A stretch of 59,068 nt of DNA from Candidatus Latescibacterota bacterium (GTDB taxonomy: Bacteria; Latescibacterota; UBA2968; UBA8231), in contig SLHA01000051.1 of the NCBI GenBank assembly GCA_007136405.1, positions 1-59,068 on the forward strand, in the 5' to 3' direction. This document shows, one piece after another, positions 43,615 to 51,267 of the stretch (position 1 is the stretch's first letter; each line of letters begins with the position of its first letter). A model generated the notes under the pieces. It was not told the origin of the DNA. It did no database searches and was given only the letters and a program-made list of their open reading frames with translations. The translations under genes were made by a program, and so were the position numbers.

Positions 43615-44910
43615 TTACCCTGACGCAGGGGTTCGGGTCAACGCCTGCAGCGCCGCCAGGGAGGCGCCATCGCTGCCTTGAGCGATGGCAGCGGCGGCTG
43701 CCTGTCCGGCCGCCTGGCCCATGGGCACCACGTTGCCGGTGACCCGGTAACTGGAATGGGCGATAAAATCACCGCTGATGCACCGGCCAGCCAGGAGCAG
43801 GCCGTCCACATCCCGGGCGATGAGCGCCCGCAGGGGAATGTCATAGGGTTGGGCGGTGAAGGTTCTGGCCTCGATTCCCTTGCCTTTCCCCGGATCCGTC
43901 GCATGCACGTCCACCCCGAACGTCACGTGGCAGGCCGCGTCCGCATGACGCGCGCCGCGTTCCAGATCCGCCGCGGTGACGGTGTAATGCCCGTGAATGC
44001 GCCGTGCCTCGCGCACGCCGATCTGTTCCGCCGTGGCCACGATGCGCACGTCCTGCCAGGGCGGTCCCAGCGAGCGCAGCGCCGCGACCAGGTCATGTAC
44101 TTCGCGCCGGGCGCGTAGCGTCGCCGCGGTCAGGTCGCGGGCGTCGATGCCTGAGACGCCGTACTCGTGGTTGGCCATCAGCGCGAACAGGTCGTCGCGG
44201 AGGCGGAACAAGGTGGGCTTGGCGTAGGAAGGAGAAGTCCCGCCGCGTTCCATTTCGGCGCGCAGGCGATCCTTGCTGGCGGCCCAGGCCCCGCTTTCCT
44301 CGCGGATGAAGTCATGGACCTGGTCGGCCTGGATGCCCACCAGAAGGGCCATCAGCGACATCGGTTGCATGCACCCCGTCTCCGGTTGACCCAGGTCGAA
44401 CTTGCATCCGGCCGCGGCGGCCAGATCACCGTCGCCGGTGCAGTCGATGAAGACGCGCGCACCGAGTGCTTCGCGGCCGGATTTCGACTCGACGATGGCA
44501 TGGGTCAACCGTTGTCTGTCGCGGACCGCGGCACAGACCCGGGTGTGCAGGTGTACGTCTACACCAGCGTCAACGCACAGCTCTTCCAGCAGGAGTTTCA
44601 TCGCCTCGATGTCATACTGGCGGGTCGGCGCCCCGTCCCGTCCCATGGTGCGGGCGCCCCGTGCTTCCAGAGCGGCGAGTATCTCCGCCATGATGCCTTC
44701 CTTGCCCTGCGTGTCGATGATGCAGCTGAGCAGGCCGGCGGTCCAGATGCCGCCCAGGCAGCCATGCCATTCCACCAGGCCGGTGCGCGAGCCGGCGCGG
44801 GCCGCGGCCAGGGCGGCGGCGACTCCGGCCGGTCCGCCGCCGCACACCAGGACGTCGTACGCGGTGATGACCGGCACGTTGCGGGCGGCTTCCCTGATCT
44901 TTTTCTCCAT
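43615..44910 (-). CDS. FAD-dependent oxidoreductase
   Basis: A 431-residue protein. DVLVCGGGPAGVAAALAAARAG near 19 is the dinucleotide-binding GxGxxG motif, EWHGCLGG near 47 the ribose/adenine part, and VFIDCTGDGDLAAAAG near 153 and DGLLLAGRCISGD near 367 are conserved FAD_oxidored segments. It belongs to the family often found beside glycoside hydrolases in Planctomycetes-like bacteria; the substrate is unknown. GAGGGAG precedes ATG 44910. The gene stands alone; the creatininase gene upstream is divergent. Confidence 0.87.
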   Translation of the reverse strand: MEKKIREAARNVPVITAYDVLVCGGGPAGVAAALAAARAGSRTGLVEWHGCLGGIWTAGLLSCIIDTQGKEGIMAEILAALEARGARTMGRDGAPTRQYDIEAMKLLLEELCVDAGVDVHLHTRVCAAVRDRQRLTHAIVESKSGREALGARVFIDCTGDGDLAAAAGCKFDLGQPETGCMQPMSLMALLVGIQADQVHDFIREESGAWAASKDRLRAEMERGGTSPSYAKPTLFRLRDDLFALMANHEYGVSGIDARDLTAATLRARREVHDLVAALRSLGPPWQDVRIVATAEQIGVREARRIHGHYTVTAADLERGARHADAACHVTFGVDVHATDPGKGKGIEARTFTAQPYDIPLRALIARDVDGLLLAGRCISGDFIAHSSYRVTGNVVPMGQAAGQAAAAAIAQGSDGASLAALQALTRTPASG

Positions 44911-44998
44911 GATGCTCCCTCTTGTAGGCGTAACGAGTGCACCGGCGTTCAGCCGGATACGGGACTCCGGAAGGGAACACTCAATGTTCCGATGTGCC

Positions 44999-45105
44999 CC
45001 TATGCGGTTCCAGGCGGCCCATACGGCGCATGGTCGCGCCCGGGACTGTGGCTCTGTGTGGTCCTATGCGGCCCATTTGGGGAATGCCGCGCCTGGGACT
45101 GTTGC
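44999..45105. repeat. Degenerate direct repeats between divergent genes
   Basis: CCTATGCGG occurs at 44999-45007 and 45063-45071. A longer unit, GCGGCCCAT...CGCGCC...GGGACTGT...GC, occurs at 45014-45052 and 45068-45105 with about three quarters identity. They fill part of the 346-bp gap (44911-45256) between the FAD oxidoreductase and the creatininase; the rest of that gap shows nothing recognised. Confidence 0.55.
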
Positions 45106-45256
45106 GCGCAGTAACGCGCAGGGGCGGGTCGCCGCATGCGGGCGCAAAGTCGACTGGCCGCGCTGACGGCCCGCGGTTATCTTGGCTGTGCCTGCTAATA
45201 TAGGCAAGGCCGCAGCGCACGTCTCCAACGACTCGAGGTCAACCAGGAGGGAAGGC

Positions 45257-45988
45257 ATGGTAACCGGTGAAGTACGACTTTGGAAGATGACTCGCCGCAT
45301 GGTGCGGGAAGCTCTGGACGCCGGCAGGATCAAAGGCGCCATCCTGCCCACCGGCAGCACCGAGCAGCACAACGAGCACCTGGCTATGGAACACGATACC
45401 GCCAGCACCCTGCATATAGCCTGTCAGGCGGCGCTGGAACTCTATCCCCGGGTGGTGGTGGCTACGCCCATTGGCGTGGGACTGTCCGAGCACTGGATGG
45501 AATTCCGCGGCACACTGACGCTGAAGCCGGATACCTTCTTTGCCATGGCTTTCGACATCTGCGAGAGCCTCAAGCGGCACGGCATCGAACACATATTCAT
45601 CTGTAACGGCCACGCGGGCAACAGCCCGCTGGGGAAACAGATGGAAGACTTCCGGCAGCGCCTGGGTATCGATGTCCGGTTCGCGTCGTACTGGCAGGCC
45701 TATGACGAAGACTTCGTCAAGCAGCACATGGAGTCAGGGGATTGCCCCGCCCATGCCGCCGAGTTCGAGACCTCCATGGCCCTGGCCGCCTTTCCCGGCA
45801 ATGTGCACTGGGACGGGGTGAATCTGGAGGGGGTGGATCTGCAGATCAGCAACGAACGCTACGCACCGCGGGATCCGCTTTATTTCGAGGCGGCGCGTGA
45901 CCTGGCCACACCGGGCAAGGGCCGGGTGATGCTGGATGCGGCCACCCGGTGGGTGGTCGCGCAGATGCGCGAAATGATGGGTGAATGA
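45257..45988 (+). CDS. Creatininase-family amidohydrolase
   Basis: A 243-residue protein. LPTGSTEQHNEHLAMEHDT near 27 carries the metal-binding Glu, His and Asp residues of creatininase, and FICNGHAGN near 113 the second histidine segment. Relatives hydrolyse creatinine, or the formamide/amide groups of cofactor precursors and cyclic amides; the substrate is not readable. ATG 45257 follows GGAGGGAAGGC; a longer in-frame start at 45182 adds no conserved sequence. It ends 258 bases before the serpin gene. Confidence 0.85.
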   Translation: MVTGEVRLWKMTRRMVREALDAGRIKGAILPTGSTEQHNEHLAMEHDTASTLHIACQAALELYPRVVVATPIGVGLSEHWMEFRGTLTLKPDTFFAMAFDICESLKRHGIEHIFICNGHAGNSPLGKQMEDFRQRLGIDVRFASYWQAYDEDFVKQHMESGDCPAHAAEFETSMALAAFPGNVHWDGVNLEGVDLQISNERYAPRDPLYFEAARDLATPGKGRVMLDAATRWVVAQMREMMGE

Positions 45989-46245
45989 GATCCGCATCCG
46001 GCGTCGACCTGGTGCGGAGGCCACCGGTGGCCACCCGCGGACCGGGTGGGCGGGCGACGGAAATCTGATGTGCGTGGGGAAATTTCGCTGGTTTTCTGAC
46101 GGTCGTACGGTTGCCCGCAGCGCATTTGGGGGGGGTATGCGCGGTTTCTGCCCGTATGTACGGTTCCATAGGCTGCGTCCGGCGTCTGGCATGGGAGTTG
46201 CAGTATGGTGGGGAAGCACACACCACCACCAGAAGAGGTGATATC

Positions 46246-47559
46246 ATGAAAAAAATAATGCGGCGCAGTTGCCTGGCCTTGCTCTGCCTGACGGTCGGCG
46301 TCCGCTGTTCCAGCAGCAATCCACTGCAGGAAGACACGGATGACGCTCACCCTTTTGCCGTCGCCAGGTCCAGCTCGGTGAGTCAGCTTGAGGCACCGGT
46401 GGACGGGGCCATGATGGAAGCTCAGGCACACAGCAATAACCGCTTTGCCGTGGACCTGTTCCATCAGGTGCTCGAAGCGGACCAGAACACCTTCCTGTCG
46501 CCGTACAGCGTCACGGCCGCGCTGGCCATGGCTGCCGCGGGTGCTCAGGGATCCACCGCACGACAGATGCGCGATGCTCTGGGCGTGACGCTGGAGGGTG
46601 ACGATTTCCACGCGGCGCTGAACGGCCTGGGACGCTCCATCAGCAGCCATGCCGCTCAAACGGAAGGCGTGGAACTGGCCGTGGTCAACAGTGCCTGGGC
46701 TCAACAGGACTGGTCTTTCCGGGACGCATACCTGGACCGTATCGCCCGGTATTACGGCGCCGGGGTCAACCTGGTCGATTTCCGCGGCATGCCGGACCGC
46801 AGCCGGGTGCTGATCAACGACTGGGTGAGTGAGCAGACCCGGAAGCGCATACAGGATCTGCTGCCGGAGGGCTCGATCACCACGCTGACCCGGCTGGTGC
46901 TGACCAACGCGATCTACTTCCTGGGGGACTGGCAATACCAGTTCGATCCGGCATTGACCCGGGAGCGACCCTTTTACCCGCTGGACGGCACCACGGTCCA
47001 GGCCCCCCTGATGACCTTGGGAGAACCTGGCGAGCAGGTCGAACTGCGCTGGGCGCGGCAGGAAAACGTGCGCATACTGGATCTACCGTACCGGGGCGAA
47101 CGCCTGGCCATGACCCTGCTGCTGCCGGATAGCGGGCATTACCGGGAATTCGAAGCGACGTTGACCGCGGAGCGGATCGACGCCGCCATTGCGGCGCTCC
47201 GTCTAACCCTGTTACCGCCGGTTCAGGTGCCGAAATTCACCTTCAACACGGGATCGGTATCGCTGCGGCAAGGCTTGCAGGCACTCGGCATGCGGGATGC
47301 GTTCGAGCCCAACGCGGCGGATTTCTCCGGCATTGACGGCACGCGTGAACTGTTCGTCAGCGATGTCGTCCACCAGGCGTTCATCGCCGTGGACGAGGCT
47401 GGCACGGAGGCCGCGGCAGCCACCGGCGTGGTAGTCGGAGTGACCTCCATGCCGGTGGATCCGCCAGAGTTCATTGCCGACCGGCCGTTCGTGTTTCTGA
47501 TCCGCGACACGCAGACGAACACCATGCTGTTCATCGGCCGCGTCCTGGATCCGCGGTGA
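46246..47559 (+). CDS. Serpin (serine protease inhibitor), probable lipoprotein
   Basis: A 437-residue serpin. A basic, hydrophobic signal ends in a cysteine (GVRCSSSN; the lipobox is imperfect), so it is probably anchored outside the cytoplasmic membrane. The serpin core starts near residue 60 (NRFAVDLFHQVL, then TFLSPYSVTAALAM) and the reactive loop is near 385-410. The hinge reads E-A-G-T-E-A-A-A-A-T, small residues as required for loop insertion, so it should inhibit proteases. Counting from the hinge puts P1-P1' at Thr-Ser. It lies 115 bases before an M28 peptidase. Bacterial serpins are uncommon. Confidence 0.92.
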   Translation: MKKIMRRSCLALLCLTVGVRCSSSNPLQEDTDDAHPFAVARSSSVSQLEAPVDGAMMEAQAHSNNRFAVDLFHQVLEADQNTFLSPYSVTAALAMAAAGAQGSTARQMRDALGVTLEGDDFHAALNGLGRSISSHAAQTEGVELAVVNSAWAQQDWSFRDAYLDRIARYYGAGVNLVDFRGMPDRSRVLINDWVSEQTRKRIQDLLPEGSITTLTRLVLTNAIYFLGDWQYQFDPALTRERPFYPLDGTTVQAPLMTLGEPGEQVELRWARQENVRILDLPYRGERLAMTLLLPDSGHYREFEATLTAERIDAAIAALRLTLLPPVQVPKFTFNTGSVSLRQGLQALGMRDAFEPNAADFSGIDGTRELFVSDVVHQAFIAVDEAGTEAAAATGVVVGVTSMPVDPPEFIADRPFVFLIRDTQTNTMLFIGRVLDPR

Positions 47560-47584
47560 GCGAGCGAGCGCCGGACGGGCCGGG

Positions 47585-47617
47585 CCCGGACAACTGCGAA
47601 AAACCCGGACAACTCCG
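47585..47617. repeat. Short tandem repeat after the serpin gene
   Basis: CCCGGACAACTGCG (47585-47598) and CCCGGACAACTCCG (47604-47617) differ at one base, separated by AAAAA. They sit between the serpin stop and the M28 peptidase start. Confidence 0.5.
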
Positions 47618-47674
47618 TGCAACCCCGCTTATCCGCATTACCTGCAGTCACCTGCGGCCAGAAAGAGCCCTTGC

Positions 47675-48835
47675 ATGTCAACCACCGCAGCCGCGTCCAG
47701 ACGCCTGGTGGGAACACCGGCGGCCCGGGCCCGGTACTTCGAGAGCATGCTCCAGCGGTTGTGCACGGATGTCGGTCCCCATCCCTCCGGCACGCGCGCC
47801 TACCAGCAGGTGACCGCTATCATCCAGGCGGACCTGGCGCTGACGCTGGAAGAGAGCTATCTGGACCGGTACCTGGACTACTGGGCCACCGTACCTCGAC
47901 CGGAGATCCTGCACCAGGGAAGGCGTCTGAACGTGGGCGTGGCGGAGAACTGTGCCGGTACCCCGGACGAGGGCTTCACCGGCGTCATCGTACGCTTGCG
48001 GCAACCCGGGGTGGCGTACGGCATCGAAGATCTGGCGACCGGTGAGAGGGCTGCGGGCATATCGGTGAGCCAGGATGTGGGTGTCGAGCCTCTGTACTTG
48101 TTCGGCGACGACGTGCTGTCGCTGCCGCGGTTCGTCATCGGCATCCAGGAGGTGCCGTACGTGGAATTGCTGGTGGAGGCACGCGCGGAAGTGCAGGTGC
48201 GGTGCCGGGTGGTGTACGCACCGGAGGTGCCCACCTGCAACGTCGTGGGGCGCGTCGTCGGCGCCAGTCCGGAGGAGATTCTGGTGATCGCCCACGCGGA
48301 TTCGCTGATCCAGACCGAGGGGGCGAACGACAACACGGCAACCGCCATCATCACCATGATGCTGGCGCATGCGTTCGCGACTACGCGGCCCGCCAGGACG
48401 CTGACGTTCCTGATCACGGGCAGCGAGGAGTACGGCTGCCGCGGTGCGCGGCACTATGCCCGGCGACGGCAGGCGGAAGGGACCGCGGAGAGGTTGCGAT
48501 TCGTGTTGAACAGCGACTCGCTCACGTATGGTCCCAACCTGTGGGTGTCGACGACGGATCAGGAGTTGCTGGGACTGGTCCAACACGTGCACGCGGATCT
48601 GGGCCTGCAGATCGAGCCTGTCTACCGGCCGGACGAGGAACCCTGGATGAACGATGCAGCGACGTTTCAGCACGCCAACGCCCGGGTCCGCGGCATCAAC
48701 TTCAACAGCCGGGGCTATGACACCCTGGCAGCGAACCACACACCGGCGGACGACGCAGCCAATGTGCCCCGGGACTGCGCCGAGACGTCCTTCCTGGTGT
48801 TGCGTGAGGTGATCGAACGGATTCAGGATTTGTGA
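47675..48835 (+). CDS. M28-family metallopeptidase
   Basis: A 386-residue protein. Zinc/active-site segments of M28 aminopeptidases are seen: AHADS near 207, EGANDNTATAI near 216 (Asp ligand), TGSEEYGCRGARHY near 244 (Glu base and ligand) and NSDSLTYG near 275, with a last histidine in AANHTPADD near 361. A PA-like insert (about 95-180) precedes the catalytic part. No signal peptide, so probably cytoplasmic, in contrast to the exported serpin just upstream. It ends 25 bases before the ArsC-like gene, suggesting co-transcription. Confidence 0.85.
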   Translation: MSTTAAASRRLVGTPAARARYFESMLQRLCTDVGPHPSGTRAYQQVTAIIQADLALTLEESYLDRYLDYWATVPRPEILHQGRRLNVGVAENCAGTPDEGFTGVIVRLRQPGVAYGIEDLATGERAAGISVSQDVGVEPLYLFGDDVLSLPRFVIGIQEVPYVELLVEARAEVQVRCRVVYAPEVPTCNVVGRVVGASPEEILVIAHADSLIQTEGANDNTATAIITMMLAHAFATTRPARTLTFLITGSEEYGCRGARHYARRRQAEGTAERLRFVLNSDSLTYGPNLWVSTTDQELLGLVQHVHADLGLQIEPVYRPDEEPWMNDAATFQHANARVRGINFNSRGYDTLAANHTPADDAANVPRDCAETSFLVLREVIERIQDL

Positions 48836-48860
48836 GCGGCTGGCACAGGAGCGGAAGACG

Positions 48861-49298
48861 ATGCTGAAGATACTGTTTCTATGCACCGGAAACTCGTGCC
48901 GCAGCCAGATGGCTGAAGGCTGGGCCCGCGCGTTGAAAAGCGACTCCATCGAGGCGTATTCGGCCGGGCTGGAGGCGCGGGGGCTGGACTTCCTGGCGGT
49001 TCAGGTTATGGCCGAGGCGGGGGTCGACATCGCCGGGCAGCGTTCACAGCGGGTCGATGAGTACACGGACAGGGTATTCGACTACGTCGTCACGGTCTGC
49101 GACCACGCACACGAGTCCTGTCCGCTGTTTTCCGGGGACGCCAGGGTGGTCCATGTCGGCTTTGCCGATCCTCCGAGTCTGGCGCAGACCGCGTCCAGCG
49201 AGGCCGAGGTGCTGGCCGCATATCGCCAGGTGCGCGACCAGATCCGGGACTTCGTAACGGGTCTGCCGGAGGCCTTGATGAAGGATCTCGACCGGTGA
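48861..49298 (+). CDS. arsC: ArsC-like arsenate reductase / LMW protein tyrosine phosphatase
   Basis: A 145-residue LMW-PTP-fold protein. The P-loop is C8-TGNSC-R14 (CTGNSCRS), and further cysteines in VTVCDHAHESCPLF near 79 are placed as in thioredoxin-coupled arsenate reductases, which use Cys10-, Cys82- and Cys89-like residues. DPP near 101 supplies the general-acid region. It should reduce arsenate to arsenite using thioredoxin; a phosphatase role is the alternative. No arsR, arsB or acr3 is next to it, so resistance would need genes elsewhere. Confidence 0.85.
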   Translation: MLKILFLCTGNSCRSQMAEGWARALKSDSIEAYSAGLEARGLDFLAVQVMAEAGVDIAGQRSQRVDEYTDRVFDYVVTVCDHAHESCPLFSGDARVVHVGFADPPSLAQTASSEAEVLAAYRQVRDQIRDFVTGLPEALMKDLDR

Positions 49299-49388
49299 TC
49301 GAGTTTCGGTCGCGCCCTGATCGATGGAATCGCTCCCTGCACAAAAAAATACGGGTGTTGAGGCGCAGTAGGCTGGCTTGCTGCATAC

Positions 49389-49501
49389 AAGCCTGTCAGT
49401 CCTCACGTGTCGCGTCTCGTGGGCGGCGGGACCTGCGCCTGCAGGTGCTGCCGCGGAGATTCACAGCCGGGAGATGACACGGTCATACACTGACAGGCCT
49501 T
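49389..49501. other. Nested inverted-repeat element, 113 bp
   Basis: Outer arms AAGCCTGTCAGT (49389-49400) and ACTGACAGGCCTT (49489-49501) pair with one bulged base. Inside, CGTGTC (49406-49411) pairs with GACACG (49476-49481), and ACCTGC (49431-49436) with GCAGGT (49441-49446) around a four-base loop. An alternative hairpin, GGCTTG-CTGCATA-CAAGCC just before it, would compete with the outer stem. It lies in the 249-bp gap between arsC and the SDR gene. Confidence 0.45.
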
Positions 49502-49547
49502 GAGAGGCTGAAACCAGATCCAACCAGCGGATCAGTGGAACTCAGGC

Positions 49548-50285
49548 ATGCATGAATACGATCTGACGGGGAAGGTGGCCGTGGTCACCGGCGCCGGTCG
49601 CGGTATCGGCAGCGCGATCGCCATCGGCTATGCCCGCGCGGGGGCGCGGGTGTGCTGCGCCGCGCGCACGGCGTCCGAGATCGACGCCACGGTGCGGCAA
49701 ATCGAAGCTGCCGGCGGAGAAGGCCTGGCCCACGCGGTCGATGTGACGGATCGGCAGGCGGTAGAGCGACTGTTCGAACAGGTGTCCCGTGTGTTCGGCG
49801 GTGTGGATGTCCTGGTCGCCAACGCCGGTGGCAACATGGCCACAGGACCGATCGAGGACAGCGATCCCGAGGCCTGGCAGGCGACCATCGCGGTCAATCT
49901 GCTGGGTGTCTTTTACTGCATCCGAGCGGCCATCCCCTGTCTCCAGCGACGTGGTGGCGGCACGATCATCACGCTGGGATCGGGGATGGGACACAAGGGA
50001 CGATCCGGCCATTCGGCTTACTGTTGCGCCAAGGCGGCGCTGTGGATGCTGACCCGGGTGAGCGCGCAGGAACTGTGGGAGTCGGGGATCAGCGTCAATG
50101 AACTGATCCCGGGACCGGTACGGACACGCGCCACCCAGCACCAGGGCGCTGATTCCGTGTTCGGCATCCAGAGTGAGTGGGTGAAAGCGCCCGAGGATGT
50201 GGTGCCGCTGGCATTGTTCCTGGCCACACAGCCCGCCCAGGGGCCCACGGCACAGAGTTTCAGCCTGATGCGGCGCGACAACTGA
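49548..50285 (+). CDS. Short-chain dehydrogenase/reductase
   Basis: A 245-residue classical SDR. TGAGRGIG near 15 is the coenzyme glycine motif, NAGGNMATG near 92 the NAG motif, and the active-site Ser and YCCAK Tyr-Lys pair lie near 144-163. A small hydroxyl side chain at the end of strand two (CAARTASE) hints at NADP. It should oxidise or reduce an alcohol, sugar or hydroxy-acid. The start ATG 49548 is supported by the family length; a ribosome site (GGAA/CAGG) is modest. Confidence 0.88.
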   Translation: MHEYDLTGKVAVVTGAGRGIGSAIAIGYARAGARVCCAARTASEIDATVRQIEAAGGEGLAHAVDVTDRQAVERLFEQVSRVFGGVDVLVANAGGNMATGPIEDSDPEAWQATIAVNLLGVFYCIRAAIPCLQRRGGGTIITLGSGMGHKGRSGHSAYCCAKAALWMLTRVSAQELWESGISVNELIPGPVRTRATQHQGADSVFGIQSEWVKAPEDVVPLALFLATQPAQGPTAQSFSLMRRDN

Positions 50286-50389
50286 ATACCCGGTGGTCTG
50301 GCGCGATCGCTTGGCGCGGCAAGCGACCGCGCAATCCCGGCTCGGGGCGGATGCGCGAGCGCGCCTTCACGCAGCATTGGTGATCATCA

Positions 50390-50540
50390 TTTCGGTCTTC
50401 CATCACAACACCGACCGGCTCGATGTGCGCTTCGGCATCACCCGCACGGCAAGGCCGTCAACTGGATGTCGTACGAGCCGATCAACCCGGCCGGCCGCGT
50501 CGAGGTCGAGAGGTGGGAGTCCCCGCGAATGAACCCGAAA
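50390..50540 (+). pseudogene. Probable remnant of another propeller gene
   Basis: Two short peptide stretches in adjacent frames, HHNTDRLDVRFGIT and, after a one-base shift, HGKAVNWMSYEPINPAGRV, read like one blade of a sialidase/GH43-type propeller (LDVxxxxTxDG pattern). They lie directly upstream of the broken propeller gene. The rest of the 265-bp gap shows nothing. Confidence 0.35.
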
Positions 50541-50550
50541 GGACGGTTTC

Positions 50551-51170
50551 ATGACACCGATTGTCCTTGACTCGCGCCGCGAACTCTTCGTCGATCATCT
50601 GCTGATCGACCGTCTGGACAACGCGCACATGAAACTGCACGAGCCGGTTTCGGGCGGCGTAGTTCTGCGCATCGACAAGCCCTGGGAGGGGCCGGCTAAT
50701 TTTGGCTCGTCAGTGATTGACGTGGGCGACCGCCTGCTGATGTACTACCGCGGCTGGCCCGCCAGCGACGCGAAAGACGAAAACAGCGTCGGCTGCGTGG
50801 CCGAGAGCCGCGACGGCGGCGCCACCTGGACCAAGCCGGCGCTGAACCTGGTCAAGCGACAGGACTGGCCGGACAACAACATCATCGCCACCGACGACGG
50901 CGAGCCGCGTTTCGCCTTCCCCTGCGCGCCCTGGGTGGATACCCGCCCCGGCGTGCCCGCCGACGAGCGCATCAAGATGGTCCAGAGCGAGCCGGTCAGC
51001 AGCGAGAAACACACTACACGCTGGACGATTGCCCGGAGATCATCGGCGACGAAATCAGCCGGAGCGTGTCGTGGGTGCAGGGCACGGACGCCGGTCGCCT
51101 TGCCGGGCAGCCGGTGCGACTGCGGTTTGTCATGAAAGACGCCGATCTGTTCGCGCTGCGGTTCCGGTAA
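50551..51170 (+). pseudogene. Propeller (GH32/43-like) gene with internal deletion
   Basis: The first about 150 codons (RRELFVDHLLIDRL, SRDGGATWTKPALNL, VDTRPGVPADER) match the N-terminus of the intact propeller at 11235-12614. Near 51010 the frame changes and the sequence continues as its C-terminus (YTLDDCPEIIGDE, VRLRFVMKDADLFALRFR, stop TAA 51168-51170). About 260 codons of the middle are missing compared with the intact paralogue, and the junction is out of frame. A good AAAGGA ribosome site remains. It cannot make a working protein. Confidence 0.85.
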
Positions 51171-51267
51171 TGCCGGAAGCCAGACAGGTGCAGGTCGTGT
51201 CTGATCGCCAAAGGGGCCCGATTGACATCTGACTGGCAACCGCACCCTCGGAGACGGAGAAGATACG

